NCBI RefSeq assembly: GCF_900101845.1
Contig: NZ_FNAM01000010.1
Location: forward strand, 62,001-126,000
Reading direction: 5' to 3'
Length of the DNA: 64,000 bases
From: Sporomusa acidovorans
Lineage (GTDB): Bacteria; Bacillota; Negativicutes; Sporomusales; Sporomusaceae
In this document: positions 32,176 to 42,276 of the stretch, in pieces
How the letters are laid out: every line of letters starts with the position of its first letter
How positions within the stretch are numbered: the first letter of the stretch is position 1
Position numbers and translations under genes: made by a program
The notes under the pieces: generated by a model
The model's database searches: none
What the model was told of the DNA's origin: nothing
What the model saw: only the letters and a program-made list of their open reading frames with translations

Positions 32176-32264
32176 AAGGCGGGATTGCCGTGCAGGCACT
32201 TGCAATGGCCGGAGTTCACTCCGGTTTATTGCAAGACCTGTAACGTAAATCCCGCCTTTTTTCA
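32176..32264. terminator. Long nested hairpin between phoU and phoR
   Basis: AAGGCGGGATT (32176-32186) pairs with AATCCCGCCTT (32248-32258) and T residues follow. Inside, CAGG/CCTG, TTGCAAT/ATTGCAA and CCGGAGT/ACTCCGG (32209-32224) stack into one long stem. It terminates phoU. Its symmetry could also serve the convergent phoR transcript. Confidence 0.85.
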
Positions 32265-32354
32265 TATTATTGGACTGATCTTTTCTGATAATAAAGAAAA
32301 CCGACTAGAGCTTCTGTCTGCATCTTGAAGGACTTGGCACAAGTCCAGTATTCT

Positions 32355-34142
32355 TTATGGTTCTAACGCCCTGGAGAGTGTTATGGTAAAGGTGGTTCCG
32401 ACATTTACCTGGCTTTCAACATCAATGCGTCCACCCAGCATTTCAACGATAAATTTAACAATAGCCAACCCCAGGCCGCTGCCGCCGGCCGAACGGGTAC
32501 GGGCCTTGTCTACCCGGTAAAACCGGTCAAATATTAACGGCAGGTCTTTAGCCGGAATACCAATGCCGGAATCTTTGACGGCAAGTTTCACCTGATTGTC
32601 TTCCAGCCAGCAGGACAGTGTAATTTTACCTGCCTCCGGGGTATATTTGATACTATTTTCCAACAGATTAACGACAACTTGTTTGAGCCAGTCGGGATGA
32701 GCCAGGGCGTTAATGGATTCTTGACAGCACTCTAAAGCAACGACTTGTTTTTTTTGCTGCCAACGCGGCGTCAGATCCTGTTTGGCGGCCGTCAGTACCG
32801 ATAAAATAGCAACCGGCTCCAATTTAATTTGTTCGCGGTATTCCTGGGCATCAAGCCGGGCTAGTTGGAGTAAATCCTGGATCAGGCGATGCATGCGGTC
32901 AGATTCGTCATAGATAATGCGGACAAATTTCTTTCCTAACTCAGGCTGCGTTAGCGCACCGTCGAGCAAAGTTTCGGCAAAGCCTTTGATCGCAGTGAGC
33001 GGTGTAGCTAGTTCATGCGAGGCATTGGTAACAAAATCAGCCTGGCGGTCATGAATTTCTTGCAGAGTTGTTATATCGTGAAAAACTGCCAGAATGCCGG
33101 AAGGTTCTTGTTCTCCATTCATCATGGGGGCCAGGAATACCTGAAATACCCGCTTTTTGTCGTGTATATTGGTCTTTAAGTCAATAACCCGGCTTTGTTT
33201 TAGCCGTAGGGTATCTTGTGCCGCTTGCTCTAATAGGCTATTGCCGATGACTTGGATATTATGCTGCCCAAGCATTTGTTCGGTGATGCCGAAGGATATT
33301 ATTGCCGTTTTATTGGCGGTTGTTACCTTACCAAAGCGGTCAAGCAAGATAACAGCATCGCCCATGTTTTCGAGAATGAGCTCCAGCTTGTGGTTTTGGG
33401 CAATAATATCGGTTACTTTATCTTCCAAACTTGAGGTCAAGTTGTTGAGGGAATGGGCAAGCAGTTCAAGTTCATCCCCTGTTTTAATAAAAATTCGTTT
33501 ACTTAGCTCGCCTTGGGCAATTTCGTTGGCCGTATCGATAATTCTTTCGAGCGGGCGGGTATACTTATAAGCAAGGGCCAAACTAAAGGAAATAGCTACA
33601 AGAAAGGTCAAACAACTAGCGACTAAAAGGGCGGATAATATTCGGCGATAGCCCTCGTCCACGTGATCCAAGGGTATGGCGACCCGGACAACGCCGGTAA
33701 TTTCGTTATTATAATAAATGGGAGTGGACACATACAGCAGGGATCTGTCCAGGGTAGTACTTGCCCGAACGCTGTAGCCATTATTGCCGGCAAGTGCCTG
33801 AGCTATTTCGGACCGGTCGCTGTGGTTTTCCATAAGCGCCGGATTTTGCTGCGAGTCGGCAATGACAACTCCGGTTGTATCAACTACCGTAACCCGTAAA
33901 TCAGTACGGGAACTAAGTTCTTTAACCTTTTCGTCAATTTGTCCTTTTTGGATAGGGCCGGCCATATCCGGGTAAATTAATTCCTCAATGATTTTAGCTT
34001 GGTTGAGCATAGTGGCATTAAGACTGGCAATGTTATGCTGGTAAAAGAACCACAATATATAGCCGCCAAGTGCTAATAGCGTAAAAAGGATGAGCGCTAA
34101 AAAAGAAATAACCAGCCGGTTGCGGAGGTTACGGGTAAACAC
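32355..34142 (-). CDS. phoR: PhoR-type sensor histidine kinase
   Basis: The protein has about 595 residues. Membrane helix 1 (about 8-30) is followed by an extracytoplasmic sensor region, helix 2 (about 160-182), HAMP (185-235), PAS (about 240-345), HisKA (His in NASHELATPLTAIKGF) and HATPase (LLENSIKYTPEAG, DSGIGI, SGLGLAIV). GTG 34142 follows GGGAGG by 10 bases; an ATG at 34181 has no ribosome site. It is divergent from pstS and shares the pstS Pho-box region. It is the likely partner of the response regulator at 14264, now 17 kb away because of the element. Confidence 0.88.
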   Translation of the reverse strand: MFTRNLRNRLVISFLALILFTLLALGGYILWFFYQHNIASLNATMLNQAKIIEELIYPDMAGPIQKGQIDEKVKELSSRTDLRVTVVDTTGVVIADSQQNPALMENHSDRSEIAQALAGNNGYSVRASTTLDRSLLYVSTPIYYNNEITGVVRVAIPLDHVDEGYRRILSALLVASCLTFLVAISFSLALAYKYTRPLERIIDTANEIAQGELSKRIFIKTGDELELLAHSLNNLTSSLEDKVTDIIAQNHKLELILENMGDAVILLDRFGKVTTANKTAIISFGITEQMLGQHNIQVIGNSLLEQAAQDTLRLKQSRVIDLKTNIHDKKRVFQVFLAPMMNGEQEPSGILAVFHDITTLQEIHDRQADFVTNASHELATPLTAIKGFAETLLDGALTQPELGKKFVRIIYDESDRMHRLIQDLLQLARLDAQEYREQIKLEPVAILSVLTAAKQDLTPRWQQKKQVVALECCQESINALAHPDWLKQVVVNLLENSIKYTPEAGKITLSCWLEDNQVKLAVKDSGIGIPAKDLPLIFDRFYRVDKARTRSAGGSGLGLAIVKFIVEMLGGRIDVESQVNVGTTFTITLSRALEP

Positions 34143-34222
34143 TTGTTCATTGCCTCCCTCAGTGAAGTTTGATTCCATCATATCATTTTTCTATAGAGGC
34201 TGCATAGGATATAGTTGCTATC

Positions 34223-34276
34223 TTAACATTTCCTTAACATGGACTTAACACAATCGAATGTAAAATCAATTACAAT
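34223..34276 (+). promoter_or_regulatory. Triple Pho box and promoter of pstS
   Basis: Perfect TTAACA hexamers at 34223, 34234 and 34245 are in exact 11-base steps. TACAAT (34271-34276) follows 20 bases after the last. This is the clearest PhoP site in the window. It lies between divergent phoR and pstS and could serve both. Confidence 0.85.
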
Positions 34277-34319
34277 AAAATCATCAAGCGTACAAACTTC
34301 GAGGAGGGCAATAAAAACC

Positions 34320-35186
34320 ATGAAACTTTCCAAAAGAATGCTAGCCAGCGCACTGGCAATGATGCTGGGCGTAAGTCTACTGGCTGGCTGTGGTGGTCAA
34401 AAAGAGGCGCCGAAGGATGCGGGAAAAGCGCAAGCTGAAATATCCGGTACGGTGACTGCTTCCGGGTCGACAGCACTCTTACCTTTCTTAAAACCGGCTC
34501 AGGAAGAATTCCAGAAAAAGAATCCGAAAGTAACGGTGAATATTGCGGGTGGCGGTTCTTTTACCGGCATGAATCAGGTTGCTGCCGGCTCGGTTAACAT
34601 TGGCAACTCAGATGTTTTTCTGACAGCGGAACTGAAAGACAAAGGACTGGTTGATCATCAGGTAGCTGTGGCTCCCTTTGTTTTCATTGCTAACACCGAT
34701 GTGACTGTTGATAATCTGACCCAACAACAATATACGGATATTTTTACCGGCAAGATTACCAACTGGAACGAAGTTGGGGGCAAAGACCAAAAAATTAGCA
34801 TTATTCACCGGGCTAAATCCTCCGGTTCCCGCGCCACTATTGCTGAAATTGTTCTGAAAAATGCCGCCTTTACGGACAATGCAGTTATCCAGGATTCGAA
34901 TGGCGCGGTAAAAGCCGCCATCGCCAGCACTCCCGGTTCTATCGGTTATGTAGATGCCGCGTATGCGGATAATTCGGTCAAGACTTTGGCTTATAACGGC
35001 GAAAAGTATACTCCGGAAAGCGTTATTAACGGCAAATATCCGGTTTTTGCTTATGAACATATGTATACCAAGGGAGAGCCTACCGGTGCTGTTAAAGCTT
35101 TCATCGATTTTGTTATGAGTAAAGAATTTCAGGAGGCTTATGCCGCCAAGAGTGGCTTCATTCCCATTACCAGTATGAAAAAATAG
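34320..35186 (+). CDS. pstS: Phosphate-binding lipoprotein PstS
   Basis: The 288-residue lipoprotein has a signal peptide and lipobox (LLAGC, Cys 24). The phosphate-binding family motifs SGSTALLPFL near 45 and the later SGSRATI are visible. It binds phosphate outside the membrane and delivers it to PstCA. ATG 34320 follows GAGGAGGG; an upstream ATG at 34239 overlaps the Pho box and is rejected. Confidence 0.95.
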   Translation: MKLSKRMLASALAMMLGVSLLAGCGGQKEAPKDAGKAQAEISGTVTASGSTALLPFLKPAQEEFQKKNPKVTVNIAGGGSFTGMNQVAAGSVNIGNSDVFLTAELKDKGLVDHQVAVAPFVFIANTDVTVDNLTQQQYTDIFTGKITNWNEVGGKDQKISIIHRAKSSGSRATIAEIVLKNAAFTDNAVIQDSNGAVKAAIASTPGSIGYVDAAYADNSVKTLAYNGEKYTPESVINGKYPVFAYEHMYTKGEPTGAVKAFIDFVMSKEFQEAYAAKSGFIPITSMKK

Positions 35187-35224
35187 TGAACCTGTTTTGA
35201 CGTTAATAACTGAATAGGGTGACT

Positions 35225-35259
35225 AAAAAGCTTTGCGCAAAACCGGCGCAAGGCTTTTT
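35225..35259 (+). terminator. Terminator between pstS and pstC
   Basis: AAAAAGCTTTGCGC pairs with GCGCAAGGCTTTTT (35225-35259) with one G-U pair. It would keep PstS more abundant than PstCA. Confidence 0.8.
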
Positions 35260-35325
35260 GCTGAGCCTGTTGGATAATAACGACTCGCCGCAGAACCTTG
35301 TGACTGAATTTCAGCGATATAAAAA

Positions 35326-35379
35326 TTAACACAATCTTAATATTGCATTAACAACCGCAAAATACTAATACCGTATAAT
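35326..35379 (+). promoter_or_regulatory. Triple Pho box and promoter of pstCA
   Basis: TTAACA (35326), TTAATA (35337) and TTAACA (35348) are in 11-base steps. TATAAT (35374-35379) lies 20 bases after the last. This gives pstCA its own PhoP-controlled promoter. Confidence 0.8.
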
Positions 35380-35414
35380 TTAAGAAAAACAACTTTTAGA
35401 TAGGATGTGGCGAA

Positions 35415-36308
35415 GTGGCGATAGCGGCCGACAACCGGCAACATCAACCAAAACTTATTTATGACCGGTATGTTCGTTATTTATTTATTGCTAGTGCTTT
35501 TTTGATGACGGTCATTATTTTATCAATCATTATTTTTGTGGGACAACAAGGGCTGGCAACTTTTAAAGATGTCAGTCCTGTGGAATTTTTCTTAACGGCA
35601 AAGTGGGATCCGGCGGAGGATCAATACGGTGCTTTGAGCTTTTTGATGGGTTCGGTATATGTCACCTTATTGGCGTTGTTGTTTGGCGCGCCGCTTGGGT
35701 TGGCAGGAGCCATCTTTATGGCCAAGATCGCACCCGGCTGGCTGCGGGAAATTATGCGGCCGGCCACAGACTTGTATGTTGCCATTCCGTCGGTTGTATA
35801 CGGTTATGTGGGATTGACGGTATTTGTGCCGTTTATCCGTGAATTTTTCCACGTGAGTACCGGCTTTGGTTTGTTTGCGGCTGCCCTGATTCTCTCCATC
35901 ATGATTTTACCGACCATTATTAGTATATCCGAGGATGCCCTGCGGGCAGTGCCTAAAAATTTGGAGGAGGCTTCCCTGGCCTTGGGGGCAACCCGTTGGC
36001 AAACCATTTCCAAGGTTCTTGTACCAACTGCCTTGCCCGGTATTTTGACAGCTATTATTCTAGCCATGGCCAGAGCGATTGGTGAGACCATGGCGGTACA
36101 AATGGTAATCGGCAATACACCGCAAATGGCAAAGTCGCTGTTTTCCCCCACGTCAACTCTTCCCAGTGAAATTGTTGTTGAGATGGGTAACACACCGTTT
36201 GGTTCGGCCTGGGGAAATTCATTGTTTTTGATGGCTTTGGTGTTGCTCATTATATCATTGATTATGATTTTACTTATTAGGAGAATTGCGGCAAGGAGGA
36301 TGGCATAA
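35415..36308 (+). CDS. pstC: Phosphate ABC transporter permease PstC
   Basis: The 297-residue protein has six membrane helices and the ABC permease coupling segment EEASLALGATRWQTISKVLVP. It pairs with PstA to form the phosphate channel. It starts at GTG 35415 after AGGATG, and its stop overlaps the pstA start. Confidence 0.95.
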   Translation: MAIAADNRQHQPKLIYDRYVRYLFIASAFLMTVIILSIIIFVGQQGLATFKDVSPVEFFLTAKWDPAEDQYGALSFLMGSVYVTLLALLFGAPLGLAGAIFMAKIAPGWLREIMRPATDLYVAIPSVVYGYVGLTVFVPFIREFFHVSTGFGLFAAALILSIMILPTIISISEDALRAVPKNLEEASLALGATRWQTISKVLVPTALPGILTAIILAMARAIGETMAVQMVIGNTPQMAKSLFSPTSTLPSEIVVEMGNTPFGSAWGNSLFLMALVLLIISLIMILLIRRIAARRMA

Positions 36309-37168
36309 TGTCGGCACGAAGTCTGGATAAACTGGCTACGGCCGTTATGTGGCTGGCCGGTACGGCAATATTGGCAATACTTGTTACCTTTTTAGGATAT
36401 ATGCTGGTAAGAGGGTTGCCTGTTTTGAGCTGGAATTTTATTACCGGGATGCCTAGCGATATTAACGTTGGCGGCGGTGTGGGGCCGCAGTTGTTTAATT
36501 CGTTTTATATTCTGGGGCTATCGATGCTGTTTTCTATTCCGGCAGCCGTAGGTGCCGGGGTTTATTTAGCCGAATATGCCGGCGCTGGCCGCTTAACCGA
36601 TATGATCCGGCTAAGCACCGAAAGCTTGGCTACCGTACCTTCCATTGTTCTTGGATTATTCGGCATGATTATTTTTGTTAATTTGTTTGGTATGGGGTTT
36701 AGTATTATCGGTGGCTCACTGACTTTAATGCTGCTTAATTTACCTGTACTGGTACGGGTAACGGAAGAATCCATTCGTACGGTACCGGTGCATTACCGGG
36801 AAGCCAGCCTGGCGTTGGGGGCGACTAAATGGCAAACCATCTGGCGGGTGGTTTTGCCTAATGCCATGCCGGGAATTATTACGGGTATTACGCTCACCGC
36901 CGGACGGGCACTGGGAGAAACTGCAATTTTGATATTTACCGCCGGCACGACCGTATCGCGCACGGTACCTGATTTTGATATTACGGCTGCCGGCGAAACG
37001 CTGGCCGTGCACATGTGGTATGTTATGGCTGTCGGCCTGGTGCCTGACCGGGGAGCAATTGCCGACGGTACGGGTGCCCTGCTGATTATTACGATTTTGA
37101 TTTTTAACCTGATGTTCACGCTTCCCAGTAAATATATTCAACGAAAAATGGCTGGCGGCGGTCACTAA
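36308..37168 (+). CDS. pstA: Phosphate ABC transporter permease PstA
   Basis: The 286-residue permease has six helices and the coupling motif REASLALGATKWQTIWRVVLP. The ATG overlaps the pstC stop and follows AAGGAGG. pstB is not downstream as in most operons; it lies 5 kb upstream with phoU. Confidence 0.95.
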   Translation: MSARSLDKLATAVMWLAGTAILAILVTFLGYMLVRGLPVLSWNFITGMPSDINVGGGVGPQLFNSFYILGLSMLFSIPAAVGAGVYLAEYAGAGRLTDMIRLSTESLATVPSIVLGLFGMIIFVNLFGMGFSIIGGSLTLMLLNLPVLVRVTEESIRTVPVHYREASLALGATKWQTIWRVVLPNAMPGIITGITLTAGRALGETAILIFTAGTTVSRTVPDFDITAAGETLAVHMWYVMAVGLVPDRGAIADGTGALLIITILIFNLMFTLPSKYIQRKMAGGGH

Positions 37169-37173
37169 ACAAG

Positions 37174-37207
37174 AGAAGTCCTGAACTGGTTACAGTTCAG
37201 GACTTCT
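37174..37207. terminator. Bidirectional terminator after pstA
   Basis: AGAAGTCCTGAACT (37174-37187) pairs perfectly with AGTTCAGGACTTCT (37194-37207). It overlaps the stop of the convergent CYTH-CHAD gene. Confidence 0.85.
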
Positions 37208-38787
37208 TCTATAAATGGCTTCGTCCTCAAGGGGTCTTAGTTTTTTTACTTTGTAGGCGGCTTTTCTTATTTTGCTCCAGGTCCTATCCCAGTTTTCCAG
37301 GGTAGTGGCTGACCGGGCTAAGTGCCAGCCGGTGATGAGACCGGAATCATGGTGAGTGAGACGGCTGGCCGAGGCTTTGACAAGTTCTTGCAAAAGAGAC
37401 AGAGTAAACGCAGTATCGAGAATTTTGCCTAATGCATCCTGGAGTTGTTCTAAACGTCGGTACAGCACGCCGGTATTGCCGGGCAGGGCAGGTGCCAGCG
37501 AGTCTAATGCGCACCGCAGGCGTTCGCCGGCAAGGTATAGACTATGAGCGGCTTCCTCGTTAGCCGGATCCAGGTTGTCACCCTGCTGTAATAAATGGGC
37601 AAGCCAGTCTGCTAACCGTTCCCGGACAAACTTTTTACAGCTAACAGGTGTTGTGGAGATGTTGGCGGACCAGTGTTCTATAATTGACCATAAGCCTAAG
37701 AACACGGGGGTGCATTGACCGGTGGCAATTTCGGTGAAAAAAGCGGCCTTGGTTACTTGAAGCTTATTGTCAACTAAGGGTATTAGGGCTGGTTTGCCGG
37801 CCTTATTGGCAAGCACATTGCTCATAGACCGCATGCTCTCAGTCCAACCAAGGCAAAATCTTGCAAGAGCGTGAATGTAATCAAGTTTTTCCTGCCAGGC
37901 AGAGAGACTGGTCACATAAGAAGAATAATCTTCGCCTGGAAGCAGCGGTTCGCTAAGCTCCAGTAACGCATGCAGTTTGCTCAGCGCCACACGAAACTGG
38001 TTTAGTGTGGCGCTTTGGTCTGGAGTGGATAAATAAGTCTGCTGCGCTCTGATTGTCGTATGTATATGATAGATCAGTAATTGACTGAGCAGTTGGTCGG
38101 CAGGGAGAACTGCCGTGGATTTTTTTAGCGGGCAGGGAAGCGGGCTGTCCTGCCCAAGGCCATCAGCCAAGCCGGCTAGGACAGTTGCCCGGTACAATTT
38201 GCTATTTTGTTCAGGCAGCAAAGGAAAATCTTTTGCCAAAGCCGCTCCCAGCCAAATCAAAGCCCGTGGTTTTCCTGCTTTTAATTCTAATTCCAGCTCC
38301 AGCAATTGTTGCTGTTTATTGCCGGCGCTGATGTCGCCATCATCCAGTGCCAGTTCGATCTCACTGCCATCCGGGGCCGTGAGGTTCATAATGTGGCGAT
38401 TGAACCGGGTGCGGAAGATAGGTTCCAGGGGCATATTCTGTACGGCCGCTGCCAGCCTTGGGCCGATGGCTGTGGTCATAAAGGGTTCCAGGCTGGGAAG
38501 CGGGTTGTCTACCGATAGGTTGTACTCAGTACGCTGGTGCAGCCCGCCGTCACTTGTACCATCTGCTTTAACGGTTGCTGTCCACTTACCATCTGCTGAG
38601 CGCAAGCGGTATGACAGGCGCGATTTCAGTAATCGTTGATCAGCCGTATCATAATAAGTGGTCTCAAGCAGTTGGCAGTAGGCCGGCTGGGATAACAATT
38701 CCTGTAATAAGTGGGCATTGAGCAAATTTTTTAAGCAGGCAGGATCGGCCAGACGTAGTTTTAACTCGGCTTCCGTATTGGAAATGG
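37190..38787 (-). CDS. CYTH-CHAD domain protein (polyphosphate/triphosphate-related)
   Basis: An N-terminal CYTH tunnel domain (about 1-205) opens with an ExExK motif (EAELKLRL) and is followed by a helical CHAD domain (about 230-520). CYTH enzymes act on triphosphate substrates such as inorganic triphosphate, and CHAD domains bind polyphosphate, so a place beside the pst genes is sensible. The strong AAGGAGG (38802-38796) sits 8 bases before ATT 38787, which puts ExExK right at the N-terminus. GTG 38796 overlaps that site and TTG 38866 has none. A rare ATT start is therefore likely. Confidence 0.85.
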
Positions 38788-38862
38788 GAAACACCTCCTT
38801 GGATATGGCCCGGGGGAAATGTGGCGGTTTGACAGATGGAGTCCTTGCGATTTTGGCTCCAA

Positions 38863-40050
38863 TCAAATGAAGCGTCCGCCTGACAGGGATCCGAAATCTG
38901 GTTCAAATAATTTTTGCCAGATTATCGCTGCAATGGCCTGGGAGGCCATTGGACGACCAATTTGGGTTGCCATCTCGCGCATAGAGCTAATTTGCTGCGG
39001 ATTGGCAAGAAGGTCATGGACTGTGGCCGTAAGACTGTGGCTGTTTTGTGACCATAATGCCGCTCCCTTGCCAATTAAATAAGCGGCGTTTTCCTCTTCA
39101 TGGCCGGGGATAGCTTGATACAACAGCAGCGGGAGCTTCATTGACAATGCTTCGCTGATGGTGAGGGCGCCCGGTTTCGTAATTAAAAGATCGGCCACCG
39201 ACATGAATTCCGGGATATGCCGGGTATAGCCAAGCACCTTAAGCGGGTGAACAAAGTTTGGTGCCTTGGATAAGAGGCTGCGGCGCAAAGTGGCGTTTCG
39301 CCCGGTTACGACTACCAAATTAAGGGGTAATGGCAAAGTATCAAGGGCCAGTACGGCTTGTTCAAGGTCGCCTAATCCCAAGCCGCCGCCCATAATGAGA
39401 ATTACCGGATGGGGGTTGGCAAAGCCCAGCAGCCGGCGAAGCGAGTCAAGTTCTACCTGGCTGGGTATATGGCTGAATTTCTCATTGACAGGTATGCCGG
39501 TAGCATGAATGCGGGACAGATCAATATTTTGCCGCGCTAATTGCTGTTTGAGCTCAGGGGTAGCTACAAAATATAAATCCGTTTCGCGATAACACCAGAA
39601 CCGATGGATGGCAAAATCGGTGATAACGCCGATTAGCGGCAGATTGATCTTATGGTTGCGTTTAAGATAGGCAGCGGCACCGCACGGAAAAGGGTGAGTA
39701 CAGATAAGCGCATCCGGTCGGTGGGCTTCAATCAGTTTAAGCATGCTGCGTTTCATCGCCATAGCCATCAGGCTTTGCACTTTGCTGCCCGGTACCGGCA
39801 TCTGGGAAAAGCGGTAAAGAAGGTCATATATATCAGGAAAAATATCAATAAGTTTGAGGTAGGCTTCTTTTACCAGCGTGTTTAGATAAGAGTTTTCACC
39901 GGCCATAAAATCGACCATTTGTGCGGTGAATAGCTTTTGGTTTTCTAGGGCTGTTTTGATAGCCAGTGCGGCTTGGGTGTGACCATCGCCGACTGATGCT
40001 GAGACTAATAAGATTTTTGCCGGTTTCGTAGTGGAAGACAAAGTAATCAC
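38863..40050 (-). CDS. MGDG-synthase/UgtP-like diacylglycerol glycosyltransferase
   Basis: The 395-residue GT28/GT-B glycosyltransferase has an MGDG synthase N-terminal signature (VSASVGDGHTQAA near 14-26) and a C-terminal UDP-sugar-binding region (KPGALTISEAL near 305-315). It adds sugars to diacylglycerol, making membrane glycolipids that replace phospholipids. Its position downstream of the Pho locus hints at phosphate sparing, but no Pho box is seen before it. Its stop lies 76 bases from the CYTH-CHAD start. Confidence 0.82.
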   Translation of the reverse strand: MITLSSTTKPAKILLVSASVGDGHTQAALAIKTALENQKLFTAQMVDFMAGENSYLNTLVKEAYLKLIDIFPDIYDLLYRFSQMPVPGSKVQSLMAMAMKRSMLKLIEAHRPDALICTHPFPCGAAAYLKRNHKINLPLIGVITDFAIHRFWCYRETDLYFVATPELKQQLARQNIDLSRIHATGIPVNEKFSHIPSQVELDSLRRLLGFANPHPVILIMGGGLGLGDLEQAVLALDTLPLPLNLVVVTGRNATLRRSLLSKAPNFVHPLKVLGYTRHIPEFMSVADLLITKPGALTISEALSMKLPLLLYQAIPGHEEENAAYLIGKGAALWSQNSHSLTATVHDLLANPQQISSMREMATQIGRPMASQAIAAIIWQKLFEPDFGSLSGGRFI

Positions 40051-40147
40051 CTCGTCAATAACCTCATTATAATTATATCATGCTGGCAAAGCTTGGCGAT
40101 TCAGAATTACATGGGGACATTACGGAACAGGTAGAGCTAATTAATGT

Positions 40148-40196
40148 AAAAAAACCCGCGCGTTCATTGCTAGTGGGCTTGCAATATCAGCGCGGC
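40148..40196 (-). terminator. Terminator after the EAL-GGDEF gene
   Basis: On the minus strand CCGCGC...GATATTGC pairs with GCAAT...GCGCGG, followed by seven T residues (the A run at 40148-40154). Confidence 0.7.
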
Positions 40197-40225
40197 GCAG
40201 TATATCTTACCTTATTTGACTATGG

Positions 40226-42118
40226 TTACTGAAAAACACTGCTCCGTCGGTCATAAACAACGCAAGAACCCGGACGCTGTTTGGCCAGTTTCTTTAAGTC
40301 GGCGGCTACTTCCGCTATTTCAAGATAATTGGTGAATTTCTGGAGCCGGTTGGTTACGGCAGCAATAGAAATCGACATAATCGGGAACTGTTCCAACTGC
40401 CCGCGACGGTTTTTCACTTCTATATAGCCTTTTGTTAAATCAGTAAGAGAATATTTATTTTTAATCTCCCGGTCAAATAGTTCAATAATTTTTTCCGACA
40501 GGCTCTCTATAAACTCAGGTCTGGTAATAAGGATAAAATCGTCGCCGCCAATATGACCGAGAAAGTCATCAGTAGAACCGGATTTGCCAATACTTCGGCT
40601 TACGATCTGAGAGGTCAAAAGCAGAATCTGATCGCCACGTTCAAATCCATATTTATCATTGTACGCTTTAAAGTTATCAAGGTCAAGATACATAACGGCA
40701 AAAGGTTCCTGGGAGGCGACAAGCTTTTTTAAGCGCTCTTCAATTACCCAATTACCCGGCAGGCCTGTAAGGGGATTGGAGTTGTGCGCCTGATGGATTT
40801 GCAGATTGGTGATATGGTTTAACAGGGACATAATCGAAACAATGCCTAAATATTCTCCGGCTTTGACGACAATAATAAAATCATACAGGTGATACTCTTT
40901 CCGGTTCATCGCCATTTGGGATACGGTCTCAAGCGGCAGCTCGGCACTGACGATCAGTGGTTTTTTGTCCATTACCCGCTCGACAGGGCGGCGATAATAA
41001 AGGGATATACCATAATTTGTTCCTAACTGGTAATAAAGTTTATCTTTCATTAACAAACCAACAGGACGGGCTGAGTCAACGATGACAATACCATTGACTT
41101 TTTCAGTAGTAAAAATTTCCTCAACAGTGTTTACCGTGGTAGCGGGATTAACGATAGGAATTTGTTCAACAATTTCGCCGATGCTAACTCCAAGTCCCTG
41201 GCGAGAGCGGGATTTTGCCTGTGCATCCTGAAAGTTGTACTCGGCAATCAATTCCAACACCTCCTGTGTTATTGCCGGCGGAGGAAAGGCTGGGCGCGCC
41301 AAAAAGTAGCCTTGACCGTAATGCACACCCTTACGAATAAGAATGGCTAGTTCAGCCGCCGTCTCGATCCCTTCGGCAATCAGCTTACTGTTAATTATGG
41401 CAGCTAGTTTGACCATGGCATCAAGCATTGCCTGCTTAAGAGGATCCTTGTCAACTTCGTGGACGATTGAGCGATCCAGTTTAATATAGTTAGGCCTGAG
41501 CGCTGCAATGGCCTCCAGGCTGGAATAGCCGGCACCGGCATCATCTACGGCAATGCTGTAGCCTTGTTCGCGGTAGTGATTGAGTGATTTGGAAAAACTT
41601 TCAAAATCATTAATAGCTGTCCGTTCCGTGATTTCAAAAGTTACTTGTGACGGATTGATACCATTTTCAATTAAAAATGCTTTGGTTAAGCCGCCGCGAA
41701 AGTTGGGATCTTTGATAACCTCGGCGTTCATATTAAGAAATAGTCGCTGCTTTTTTCCTAAAGCCGTCATATGATTTAATGCGGCCTCGCGGCAGACCTG
41801 CTCTAGCGGTAACAACCTGTTGGTTTCTATAGCAATGCTAAATAACTTTGCAGGAAAGTGCAGCGGACTGTTTGCCGGCCCTCGGCTTAAGGCTTCATAG
41901 CCCATAATTATTCCTGTTTTCAAATTAACAATAGGTTGAAATACCGGAGTGATTTTTTTATCTTTAATAATTATCTCAAGCTCTTTTTGCAGGTCGATTG
42001 TTAAGAAAGGATGTCTTGCAGGCAGGAAATTATAGGATAATGACAAAGTATCAAAAGCCAATGATTGGATATTGAAAGGAAAATTATTATAGAAATTTTT
42101 AAACATCGTAAGCGACAA
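40226..42118 (-). CDS. EAL-CBS-GGDEF cyclic-di-GMP protein
   Basis: The protein has about 630 residues. An N-terminal EAL phosphodiesterase domain (about 35-275, with GYEALSRGP, NMNAEVIKD and DDAGAGYSS) is followed by a CBS pair (about 295-430) and a C-terminal GGDEF domain (about 450-610, motif GGDDF). Both catalytic motifs look intact, so it may make or break cyclic-di-GMP under control of nucleotide binding to CBS. TTG 42118 lies 8 bases after GGGGGAGG. It is transcribed alone between two terminators. Confidence 0.88.
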   Translation of the reverse strand: MSLTMFKNFYNNFPFNIQSLAFDTLSLSYNFLPARHPFLTIDLQKELEIIIKDKKITPVFQPIVNLKTGIIMGYEALSRGPANSPLHFPAKLFSIAIETNRLLPLEQVCREAALNHMTALGKKQRLFLNMNAEVIKDPNFRGGLTKAFLIENGINPSQVTFEITERTAINDFESFSKSLNHYREQGYSIAVDDAGAGYSSLEAIAALRPNYIKLDRSIVHEVDKDPLKQAMLDAMVKLAAIINSKLIAEGIETAAELAILIRKGVHYGQGYFLARPAFPPPAITQEVLELIAEYNFQDAQAKSRSRQGLGVSIGEIVEQIPIVNPATTVNTVEEIFTTEKVNGIVIVDSARPVGLLMKDKLYYQLGTNYGISLYYRRPVERVMDKKPLIVSAELPLETVSQMAMNRKEYHLYDFIIVVKAGEYLGIVSIMSLLNHITNLQIHQAHNSNPLTGLPGNWVIEERLKKLVASQEPFAVMYLDLDNFKAYNDKYGFERGDQILLLTSQIVSRSIGKSGSTDDFLGHIGGDDFILITRPEFIESLSEKIIELFDREIKNKYSLTDLTKGYIEVKNRRGQLEQFPIMSISIAAVTNRLQKFTNYLEIAEVAADLKKLAKQRPGSCVVYDRRSSVFQ

Positions 42119-42276
42119 AGAGATTACCTCCCCCGAGTGTGGAGTCCATATCATTATTATAGCTCAGAGCGGGATAAGGCTTTGTAATTATTCTGTTAAT
42201 TTTTTGGCAATGTATGGACCGGGCGTCTCATTGCCATAATAACATAGAAGAATATGTTGAGTGAGGTGCATGTAGG

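Noticed and set aside
32104-32328. Plus-strand frame over the phoU-phoR spacer
   Set aside because: It overlaps the phoU end and the long nested terminator hairpin and is not protein-like.
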